From Phoronis australis (Eukaryota; Phoronida; Phoronidae), in contig NMRA01001179.1 in NCBI GenBank assembly GCA_002633005.1, forward strand, positions 1-42,750: a stretch of 42,750 nucleotides of DNA, read 5' to 3'. The translations under genes and the position numbers were made by a program. Shown piece by piece: positions 13,001 through 25,000 of this stretch. Positions within the stretch are counted from its first letter, which is position 1. Every line of letters starts with the position of its first letter. Under the pieces are notes generated by a model that was not told where the DNA came from, searched no databases, and worked only from the letters and a program-made list of their open reading frames with translations.

Positions 13001-16000
13001 TTTTAAGGAAAGGCATTGTAGCCGAGGACACGGCATCTCTAGCGCTTGATATGATACTGAACATCTCCGCTTCTGCAAATAAAGCCTTCTCTCTAAATGA
13101 AATTGGTTACATTCTCGAGATTCTTGAATTTATATCTCAAGTGAATGTTAGTCGTTCTTCTACTGTTGAGGTGAGCTGAATATGAATAATGAAGCCAGCT
13201 AAGTCTAACATATGTCAGACAATATCAGTACATTGAAGGTTTGTCATTTTCGCCCACTTCTAAGAATCGCTTCAGATTGGCCTGGCTAATGACTTAAACT
13301 ACAGTGGGAATTTCTGACCTTGTGGATGTGTAAATTCTACAAATAAGCCAAGCGGTCGCCAGACATCCATTAGTTTACTAGTCAGAAGTTAGGGATATAT
13401 TTTACATCCTAACCATGAAGCAATAAGATTATTTTTCGTAAATCTATCAGGCACACATCCATATTTAGCTGTCTTTCAAGGTTGGTAATATCCATATAAT
13501 TACTTCATTACTAGTCGCACTTTACTGATGGTGTATACACTGTTCGTTTCTCTGTTAATTCAAAGGGTGCTGTTCAGCATGTTTACTACATATCAGTGCT
13601 ACCGAACCAGTTTTTTGTCTTTTTTAGAAATATTTAGATGTGTTGTCTGTCGTCATCGTTCAAATGATATTAAACGATGATCTACAAGTGCGACAGTATG
13701 CCATTGAGATCATGCTTAATACCGAAATCATTGTGGAACAGGGAGTGAAAAGTAACGTGACGTTTGAATACTCCAACGGGGAAATCGGTAAGCATATAAA
13801 AATAATCCGTCAAACTATTTCATTGCGTTTCGAGGCCCGTTTTATCTACGGTCGTAGCGTACTACGCATTTCACGACTGTTCTGCGACTCCTCATAGTTT
13901 CAGTCGCAGACCAATTCTCACCTGGTCATACCCTTAGTGTGACAGGGTGCTTGGTTTCTGTCTGACAAACTGCACATTAAAGTGAACTGATGAAGATGCT
14001 CCTTCAGTTCAAGAAGGCAAGAGTTGGATATTAGTTGCAATACTTCGTATAACAGACATCGTTGCTTTCGAATCCACGAGCCCACGACCATGGACAACCA
14101 TTGACTAACTGGCTCCCGATGTGTAAAAATCAGTTCTCCTTGATTTTGCCGTATCCAGCTGCCTGGTCAAAAGCATTGTCATTCTTATCACACCAAAATT
14201 TCATATATTCAGTTCAAAACACCGTACAAACAAAATTGTGTCAGTTTAGTGCTGACTAGGGCCGAATTTTGTTGAGTAATACCAATACTATACCGACGTA
14301 GATTGAACATCGGTCTAGATTTATTTCGTAGTAATTAAGATGTTAGGAATGTCATTTGTTTCAGAAATCTGGTTGGACTCATTTCAACGAAATGAGACTG
14401 AGATTAAATTATGCGGTGACAAATGTGAAGTAGAAATAATCCTCGAGAAGAACGTCACAAAAGATTGTCAAGGTAAGAACTTACCATCTGGAAATTGTTT
14501 CACTTGGGATAGTCCAAATTGTTCACTTGGGATAGTCCAAATTGTTTCACTTGGGATAGTCCAAAGTATGTCACTTGGGATAGTCCAAATTGTTTAACTT
14601 GGGATAGTCCATATTGTTTCACTTGGGATAGTCCAACTTGTTTCACTTGGGATAGTCCATATTGTCTCACTTGGGATAGTTCAAATTGTTTCAATTGGGA
14701 TAGTCCAAATTGTTTCACTTGGGATAGTCCAAATTGGTTCCGTTGAGATACTCTAAATTGTTTCACTTGGGATAGTCCAAATTGCTTCACTTGGGATAGT
14801 CCAAAATGTTTCACTTGAAATAGTCCGAATTGTTTCACTTGGGATACTCCAAATTCTCTCGCAACACCTACAACAAAGATTTCTCTAATTTCATCATCAT
14901 GGACGAGAGTGAAAAACAACTTGGTGTAGATGTGGTTGAAATTACTAATATCGTATCGGTAAAACAATCCAGAAGGTCCTTTTTAGGGTGTACCAGACGT
15001 GAATTGGCAGCATGGTTTGGTCCATTGCGCACCTTTTGGGAAACTCATGGGATTCCTCCATCAGGCTATACATAAGAGCAGTTTCGGGTTTTCTAGGTCC
15101 AAGAATATGTCTAGATTTTTCATGGTGCCATACCCCATCTTAACCTATGAATTGTTGAATAAGTAACTGCCAGAGCATTAAGTATCCTGGGAAAATTTTG
15201 TTACCCCTCCGAGATCATCTTCCAAATCATCTCCGTCGAAATTGCGTATTTCCCCTTTCCCGCCAAGCTCCTTTTCACTAAAGTGATAATTCATATGTCT
15301 AATATATCATTATTACTACCATAAGCAGGACATAATCGTCGTCATCGTCATCTCCATTTTCGTGCTTGTCGCCTTCATAAGCGTTGTTATCATGTGCAGT
15401 GGTCTGTAAACGGAAATCACATCGCCTTGAAGGAAGCCGTGTAAACAATGACCTGACTGAAACAACTGCTTCACATTTGTGCTGTCTTAGTTAACTGAGG
15501 GTACATTTTGCTACCAGACACTGCCCACGTGCTTACGATTGATAAAGCAATACTTTTCCCCAGTTTCAATAAACGAGACTATTTTCCAGTAAGTCTTGTC
15601 TCCTTTTCATCTCTGGAAAAAGAGGTTGGAACGCTCTCGTGTTAATTACGTGATATATGTCAAACATATATGGTCTGTTCCAGGTACCGTGGCGTTTGTT
15701 GTCTATAAAAACCTGCACAAAAAAGCACCAACTATAAGTTGCGACTCCGCACAGAACGCGTCTATCAATAGCAAGATCGTCTCAGTGTCTTTGTACAAAC
15801 ATACAAAAGAACGTCAGATAAATCTGGAAAGAAATATTACACTGATATTATCCCCCATTGTAAACGTAAGTAAAGATAAAAAAAAAAATTATTTACATCG
15901 GTTTTTGGTTATAATAGAATAAAANGTTCGACACATCATGCTTGTGGATCCTAAGAACTGTTGTCATTTGTTTCAGAAATCTGGTTGGACTCATTTCAAC

Positions 16001-19000
16001 GAAATGAGACTGAGATTAAATTATGCGGTGACAAATGTGAAGTAGAAATAATCCTCGAGAAGAACGTCACAAAAGATTGTCAAGGTAAGAGCTTACCATT
16101 TGGAAATTGTTTCACTTGGGATAGTCCAAATTGTTCACTTGGGATAGTCCAAATTGTTTCACTTGGGCTAGTCCAAAGTATGTCACTTGGGATAGTCCAT
16201 ATTGTTTCACTTGGGATAGTCCAACTTGTTTCACTTGGGATAGTCCATATTGTCTCACTTGGTATAGTCCAAATTGCTTCACTTGGGATAGTCCAAAATG
16301 TTTCACTTGAGATAGTCCGAATTGTTTCACTTGGGATACTCCAAATTCTATCGCAACACCTACAACAAAGATTTCTCTAATTTCATCATCATGGACGAGA
16401 GTGAAAAACAACTTGGTGTAGATGTGGTTGAAATTACTAATATCGTATCGTCAAAACAATCCAGAAGGTCTTTTTTAGGGTGTACCAGGCGTGAATTGGC
16501 AGCATGGTTTGGTCCATTGCGCACCTTTTGGGAAACTCATGGGATTCCTCCATCAGGCTATACATAAGAGCAGTTTCGGGTTTTCTAGGTCCAAGAATAT
16601 GTCTAGATTTTTCATGGTGCCATACCCCATCTTAACTTATGAATTGTTGAATAAGTCACTGCCAGAGCATTAAGTATCCTGGGAAAATTTTGTTACCCCT
16701 CCGAGATCATCCTCCAAATCATCTCCGTCAAAATTGCCCCTTTCCCGCCAAGCTCCTTTTCACTAAAGTGATAATTAATATGTCTAATATACCATTATTA
16801 CTACCATAAGCAGGACATAATCGTCGTCATCGTCATCTCCATCTACATTTTCGTGCTTGTCGCCTTCATAAGCGTTGTTATCATGTGCAGTGGTCTGTAA
16901 ACGGAAATCAAATCGCCTAAACAATCCTTGAAGGAAGCCGTGTAAAAAATGACCTGGCTGAAACAACTGCTTCACATTTGTGCTGTCTTAGTTAACTGAG
17001 GGTACATTTTGCTAGCAGACACTGCCCACGTGCTTACGATTGATAAAGCAATACTTTTCCCCAGTTTCAATAAACGAGACTATTTTCCAGTAAGTCTTGT
17101 TTCCTTTTCATCTCTGGAAAAAGAGGTTGGAACGCACTCGTGTTAATTACGTGACATATGTCGAACATATTGGGTCTGTTCCAGGTACCGTAGCGTTTGT
17201 TGTCTATAAAAACCTGCACAAAAAAGCACCAACTATAAGTTGCGACTCCGCACAGAACGCGTCTATCAATAGCAAGATCGTCTCAGTGTCTTTGTACAAA
17301 AATACAAAGGAGCGTCAGATAAATCTGGAAAGAAATATTACACTGATATTATCCCCCATTGTAAACGTAAGTAAAGACCAAAAAAGAATTATTTACATCG
17401 GTTTTGGTTATAATAGAATAAAAAAATGACAATCGCCGGACGAATGAAAATGACTGTTCATATTGATTCGATGTTTCGTCCGTTCATTACACATAATGAG
17501 ACATCAAGTGCCGACAAAGGGGAGCAACAATGACAGGAATGAGTAAATAGGTCATCATCATAGCTGTAGGATCAGCAGCATGCTGGTCTTGAATGGCCAA
17601 TGACTCTGTATTGTAGAGTAATTGCTTTATAGCTTCTTTACAGATTATACTGACTCAATTAGTTTCAGTGGTTGTTACAGACACAATGCCTATAGAAGTT
17701 GCTTTTGTCTGAGGTGTGAATCATTATGATCTTTTTCAATTGTGTGGCGATTGTCCATTTTTTGATCAAATATGTGTTGGTTCACTACTAGTGTGTGTAT
17801 AACATGATCATTATTCATGAGAAAAAGCTAAACATGTGTGTATTAATAATAGTTTCGTTGGTAGACTCAAATCATGATGACCCTTATATAGTACTTGTTT
17901 ACTCTTTTATTAATCACTGTTGTATTCATTCATTTTAACCATACTTCGTTATTCCCAATGCATTCACAATGTTGTATTCATTCATGTTTAACCGTACTTC
18001 GTTATGCCCATTGTATTCACACTGTTTTCCTAACATTTGAGTTACTTTCAATTTAGAACAACGACTTGGTGACAAAGTGCGCTTATTGGAAACAAGCTAT
18101 AAGGTAACTAGTTCCCAATTCTTTGAAACGAAATACAAAGCCTTCTATACCATTCCACCGACTTAAAATTATAATTAAATGGTATTTGGTAGCAAGTAAA
18201 CTGGTCGCGTATGTCCCAAATCAATTGCTAGCATACCGGCTATACATTATCTGGATTCTGATTTAGATAAGTAATATCCCATTGAACTATAATCTGGTAT
18301 GCACACACATTGATTTTTGCTTTCAATTTGAATCAGTTGTGTTCATTGTTTAAGACGATGGAGCTTGGATGGCTGTTGGCATCATGTAGATGAAAACGGA
18401 AGACACGTGTGCACGTGCAACCACATGACAAACTTCGCTCTTCTTCTGGTTGCGAATCCGGACGTACAGGTGGTTTACTTTCAAATCTCATGACGACATA
18501 TTGAAGCATTGCTGCTACTTGATGACAGTGTCGAAGCATTGCTGCTACTTGACGACATGAAATAGTGACATAAAACAAGGAATGTCATGAGATAGTGACA
18601 TAAAAAATGGTCGCACCCACTAAGCCAATAAGAGAACAACCTATAAAAATTTCTAATGTGGAAGTCAGATGTTTATGTCATGACACGTGCCTGTCGACTC
18701 GAAGGCTGTCCTATTCTGAATAATGTGTGAGATGACTAAAGTGTCTTTACAGACAAGCTAATTCGTTTGCATACTCTGCAAGCACCAAGAAGCAGATAAA
18801 CGTGACGCTCAATTAGACAAACCACATATTTATTTACAGATCGATTCGGTATCGGATGAAATCTTGTCCATATTATCGACAGCTGGGCTAACGTTGTCTT
18901 TGATAGCGCTGGGAAGTCTTTTAGCGTGTTACATATTACTGAAGTAAGTCAATCTTCACGATTATACGAACTTCATATATAGACGCTTTGGTTAGCCAGT

Positions 19001-22000
19001 AATGAAATATATCAAATAAACACAGAAAAATCAGGAACCCCAACTGGTAATCGAACCACAGGTCTCTAGATTGCCGGACTAGTGCTCTCATCACTGAGCT
19101 ACTGAGGACCCGATATTTGCGCAATTACTGTTTACAGCCAACCGTTAAGTCATACATCCCATGAGCGGCGTTTCGCACGGGATTTGGACAATAAGCAATT
19201 CACCAGTACGTGTCAACTAGATATAGTAAATATATAGACGTTCAGGTTGGCCAGTAATGAAATATATCAAATAGACACAGAAAAATCAGGAACCCAACTG
19301 GCAGTTGGGGTTCCTGATTTTTCTGTGTTTATTTGATGTACGAAATTCATAAATGCAATACATTTATATTCGCAAGACGTAGAAAAGCGTTGGCGTGGTT
19401 GGACAGCCTCTATCCGAAGTTCATTTGTAGAAACTGACCGTACGTACGTTCCGTAGGCGTAAGACCATCCAAGACTTCGTGATGTATTGCTAAGTTACCA
19501 CACTAGCTTCCTTCACGAGATTCTTGCGTCTTCGGCATTTTACCGTGGTTTGTTAGCTCGTGCCATAAGCGTTCGAATACATTTAGCATTTTTTTGTAAA
19601 ACATCGATTTCAGTCAGTGTAGGCCTAGATATTCAAGATATAGACACTGGAGAATGTTTTTACTGTTCCTGAGTACTTCAACAGGGAAAGGAACAGTGGT
19701 ATGTTGGAAGACAAGCATAAGAAAGTGGTACTTCATAAAGAATGCTAGTCCATGTTCACCTGATAAGGACTTTTTAAATGACACACGCTGATCATTTCTA
19801 TTTTTGTTTTGTCTTTTAGGCTTCTGAACACCCAAAAGTTTATGATTCACTCCAACTTGGCGCTAGCCTTATTCTTGGGACAAATTTTGTTCATTACCAA
19901 CGCATCAACTCCTCACCACAAGGTAAATCAACGTGCAGCTGGTGAAGAAGATCTATACAGTAGATTTTACAATTCAAGCAACAAATACAATGTAGGCTAC
20001 CTTTGGTTTTGGCGTCTTGAGCTACTCGATAGTAACTTTTTATTGCGCGTTTCCCTTGCTACCCGCCAGTTCACCAAATGCAGTCTAGCCCTGGCATGCC
20101 AATTTCAATTTCGCCCTGCTGAGGTTGCGCCGCGTATGCGTGGCATCAGTTTGCATTCGTTCGTTCTTGCGGCATTTTACAACCCAATTGTATAGGAGTC
20201 TTGCCATTCATTAGAATGCCCTCCACCAGTTCTTGATGGCGAATTAGTATTACATGAACAAGCGATACACAGTTAACTTGATAATAATTGTCTTTTCTGA
20301 CAGGATTAATTTTTTGATTCTAAAACCAAGAGTTTTACCAAACTGCATAAAATAACAGGGTGTAATAGTAAAATAAAAAGGAATTGAACCAGATAGGTAA
20401 TGTGAATGGGTAATTACACCAGCATGGAATCATTTCATTATGATTCAAAAGATTTCTACCCAATCAAATCATTTCATTATGATTCAAAAGATTTCTACCC
20501 TATGGAATCATTTCATTATGGTTCAAAAGATTTCTATCCTATCAAATCTTTCATTATGATTCAAAAGATTTCTACCCTATCAAATCATTTCATTATGATT
20601 CAAAGATTTCTACCCTATCAAATTATTTCATTATAATTCAAAAGATTTCTACCCTATCAAATCATTTCATTATGATTCAAAACATTTGTACCCTATCAAA
20701 TACTTTCATTAGGATTCAAAAGATTTCTACCCTATCAAGACAAAGATTTTAGAATATGGATTCCTCACAGTTCCTAGTCAGGCATTCTGCCAATTATATA
20801 TCTTAGCATATAAAATGGGCGCCGTATGATAAGTTCCTATACAAAAAATCCTTGGGTGCCGTATGAAAAGTTCCTATACAAAAAATCCTTGGGTGCCGTA
20901 TGATGAGTTCCTCAATAAAAAATCCAGTCTGAGCTACGTTTACAAAAATGTGATCAGCAAATTACTTCCACTATCTCCCAGAAATTTGCAAATAAAGGCT
21001 TTCTGATAGATAAGAAATGAGCAAATATTTATTGTGTGGGTTTGAAATTTACGGTGTATAGATCATCACGTTGATTGCAGCGAATGACCGAACCGTAAAC
21101 AAGAGACATTGGAACACAGTTTCTCCTTCATTTCTTTATTTATTTATTTGTACACATGGACATCGGGCCAAAGTACAACAAACAAACAAACAAGATCATT
21201 GGAGTGCTATGCACACTAATCAGCAATACACAAGCTGTTCCGTCTTTTAGATGCGTAGTATACATATTTCCCAACAGAGGTATCAAGATTATATAAAGAA
21301 AGAGGGAATTGTCCAGAGGCTCTCAATGAGAAACTTAGCTCTGCTTTCGGAAAAAGTGACGCAAACTAACAAAAAGTGATATTCATCCCCGACACAATTC
21401 CTCGAGCGTAATGTACACACTCTGTCTTGATATATCACATTTACGTGACGACCAGTTCCTACTGCCAGTCTGTGGTTTGCACATCGAAAACGTGTAAAAC
21501 TTTGCAAGAATACTCTTGGATGATCATCATTTTTTAAATAGTTAACGTGTTCAAATACAACCTTAAAATTTTTGTAATAGAACTGCCATCTTTGCAAAGC
21601 ACAGTACTTAACACGCTGTGATAAAATATTTACAAACGACTCTTGACACGCGACTCCTTGGTTTACCCAAACATCGTAGAAACCATACATTGAATATAAA
21701 TTGCGGACTGAGCTTGCCCAATTTTACACATTTCTACCATTGTAGTCTGTACATGCTGTAAGCGACCTTGGATAACGTTCGTGTGGCATATTCAAAAATT
21801 TAAACCGGTACTTAATACAGCTAACAAAGTATCTCATAAGCATAGGGTATCTTCCACATTCACCCAATACAGCAGCGTTAGAGCAAGATCGCTTAGTCCC
21901 AGGGTCCATTCACAAAATTTTAAATGAATTTTTTCTAAACACTACTATTCTTTAATACCCCAAATCTCGGCACCCTATCACAATGTTGGATACACCCGTT

Positions 22001-25000
22001 TATCAAATAACTGAAAGGCAAGTGATTAGGGCATATCGCAATATCTGCGCTGTAGTTTCAAAACACGTGACGCAACTTTATTTGCTTGACAAGAGGGTTT
22101 TTGTCACTTTCCACCATGACGATTTAGGTGACGATAAAAACACCAAGATATTTATAATGAGATACAGCACCAACTTGCCGTTTGTTAGAAAACCATTTCT
22201 CATAGTGTATTAAGGGACCGCCATTTCTAATCACAATTATTTTGGTTTCCCGTAAATTCACAGCCATACTCCATGAATCACACTAATTATTGAGACAATT
22301 CAACATACGTTGCAAATTAGACGCTGTTAGAGAGCACAAACCCATGTCATCTGCATGTAATAGTCAATTAATATTTGTAGCATGCTCATCTAAGTAGATG
22401 GTATTTATGTCACTACGTGAATTGAGTTTTTCTAAAAACTCATTGAGATACAAAATTAAAAGCAGAGGATTTATCATACAGTCTTGACGAGTACCAATAG
22501 TGCAATTTGATAAGTCTGTTAAACCATGACGTGTTTTAACACATGAACCCAACTTGCCATACATGGATCGCAGAAATGATAACATATCACCATGGTTATG
22601 AATTTGCATAAGTCTATGAACAAAAATATGCGGTACTCGATCAAAAGCTTTTGAAAAGTCAATAAATGCACAATAGAACCTGCCACCGTCTTTGCTTTTG
22701 TGTTTCTGACATATCGCATACAAAGAAAATATATGATCCACAGTCGCAAAACCCTTGCAGAAGCCTGCTTGGGCGTCAAACAGTTAAACATTACTTTCGG
22801 CCCACTTATACAACCGGTTAATCAGTATGCTGGTAAATAGTTTCCCAATAGCCGACAGATGCGAGATACCTCTATAATTATTCTCATCGTCTGCGTTACC
22901 TGGTTGAAACAACGGAAATAATGTGTTACACCAAGCCTGGGGATAGAAACCCGACTGGGAAATTACATTGAACAACTTATGCGGAATCGGCAAAATGAAT
23001 GTTTTGGTACATTTTAACATTTCACAAGTAACTCCACCAGTACCAGTGCCTTTGCCATATGAGAGCTGATCAATGCTCTGGATAATTTCATAAGACGTGG
23101 AACTCAGTTTTACGACCGTTATGTTACTAAAATGTGGAGCCTGGAAAATGAAACTAGACATGATAAAGAGACAAATGGGCACCTGTTCCATAGCTGTCAA
23201 CATTCGAGAATAAGAAAAAACAGGACAACTGGATTTAAAAGCTGGACTTCCGCATAAAAAGCGAGGCATCTGGGTCTGTGGCAAAACGCAAGGTGAAATG
23301 TTCGCTGCAGCACACAAAGAAGTCCCGACGGCGTTTTTTATTCGAGAGTGCAACTGAGGGTGCCTCAAAAACCCATGAAACATCCCTTTTATTAGGTTTA
23401 GTCGAACAGACAAATAATGCTATATCGCGATGGAAATCAAATTTTTATTTAATGATAGTATGTCAGTGTGAACGTGTGACATTTTGATGGTGTGACGTAA
23501 TGACTTGAAAATAAAAGAAGGTTTAGTCCGCCAACAGCGGCACAGCTGGCAAGTGCAATGTACACTTTCAGCAACAAGGTATTATCGGATTGGATTTTCA
23601 CAAGGTAAACTTTTCGTTCAATTAAATTTTATTTCACGGGTACATGTACATTTTACAACTAATACTCACTGCTCAGAAACTGAATGAACAAAAAAGTATC
23701 TGGGCAGGAGGTAAGCATTAAACAAATGAAATATTATAGAAACAAGTGAAAACAGTAATAATTTATGTAATCACAAACACTTACACTTAGCTACGGAAAT
23801 ACGAATACTTTTTGGAAAGTCACTTAAATACACCTGATAATGGGTGCTAAACTTTTATAATTGCAGAGAAATCAGAAACCAAATGTCACTTGTTTTCGTA
23901 AAATACAGTGAAGAGATTTTGATAACCACAAATACAGTGTATGTTGTTGAAAAACTGCTGGCATGTAGGTTGTCGAAAATGATGCTAAGACTGAAGATGA
24001 AAAGATATCACAGGCCAGACTGTTACCGCTAACCCTTGCGCATGCAGAATGATCAACGTACATGTAATTGTGCTGTTTGTTGGCTAATTATGCCGTCCCG
24101 GGAAATCGCTGGCTGTCTAGAACCGTAGCTGAAAAGTCTTGCGTGATGAACAAAAATGCCAAAGTAAAAATGAAGCAATAAAAATATGTTTTTTTGAAAA
24201 CTACAACTCTCGATTAAAACTCAGTTGAACAAACAGCCGGAAATTAACAATGCAAAGTCTAGCAGTTAGTCTCGGAGTCGCAAACTCTAATAATAGAATA
24301 CATTGGTCACGAGCGGCAGCTGGCATTCCAGGGCTTGGGTTTCAGGGTTCACCGTGTCACAGCTTACGGGCCATCGACTGCTGATTGCGGTTCCGGACTC
24401 GCAAAACAAGGTTGAAATACAGAATACAAATACCCTGACCCACAAACAAGGCGTGTTGACCATCTAAAACCGTGTTTGTAATTTGTAGTTTACGTACGGA
24501 CGCAGATTGGCGAGTTGATGAGCTGTTCGTATTCCTTAAGCCGTGTATTCTGTGCCTATGGCGGCCAATGATCCATACATGAGTTCGGTGGATCGGTAAA
24601 CTGAGTGTATCGTGACTGTGAGCCGTGCTTGTTAGTGTTGAACTATGTTTATGAAGTACGGCAGCCGTGGTGTTCGAGTAGTTCTGATTCCACAGACGCA
24701 AAAAAATTCTTGAAATTCAGGTGTTTGAACATTACATTTTCTTTGAGGAGTTGCATAATATTATAATATCCAGTGCGAGCCACACTGCGTACAAGGTTGA
24801 TTAACACAGTTTGTATTTTTCTTTTATCCGCGAAGATTGTGTGCAAAGTGATTGGTGTTCTCCTACATTACTTCTTCATGGCGTCCTTCATGTGGATGTT
24901 TATAGAGGGACTGAATCTCTTTCTGATGACCTTCAGTGTCAACAGAGCAAAGACGGACATGCGACTCAAGTACATTCTGATTGGCTGGTGCTTGCCATTG

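Larger units (their letters stand above)
14351..15924 (+). repeat. Segmental duplication, copy 1 (two GAIN exons)
   Basis: Near-identical to 15963-17425. It holds two exons, a 24-bp minisatellite and the intervening intron. Differences are scattered substitutions, small indels and minisatellite copy number (15 units here, 10 in copy 2). Copy 1 stops at the N at 15925. Confidence 0.9.
15963..17425 (+). repeat. Segmental duplication, copy 2 (two GAIN exons)
   Basis: Repeats 14351-15924 with high identity. The 10-unit minisatellite has the units of copy 1 in the same order with internal units missing. Beyond 17425 the sequence is unique and leads to the GPS exons, so copy 2 is the one contiguous with the downstream gene. 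Confidence 0.9.

Noticed and set aside
14500-14967. 155-residue minus-strand repeat protein and the 75-residue plus-strand version
   Set aside because: Both are readings through a 24-bp minisatellite, which stays open in several frames simply because its period is a multiple of three.
16784-16975. Minus-strand frame with a run of Asp
   Set aside because: Arises from a gtcatcgtcatc simple repeat inside the duplicated intron; a nearby copy at 15330 lacks the frame.
19034-19111. Functional tRNA gene on the minus strand
   Set aside because: Acceptor and T-arm stems do not pair and the segment is part of a repeated sequence; better called a SINE head.
20406-20636. 76-residue protein with FHYDSKDFYP repeats
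   Set aside because: Product of a 39-bp tandem repeat; frame is lost as soon as a unit has an indel.
24357-24701. 114-residue minus-strand frame upstream of the TM3 exon
   Set aside because: No motif, no splice or start context and His/Ser-rich composition suggest a chance frame in intron 10.
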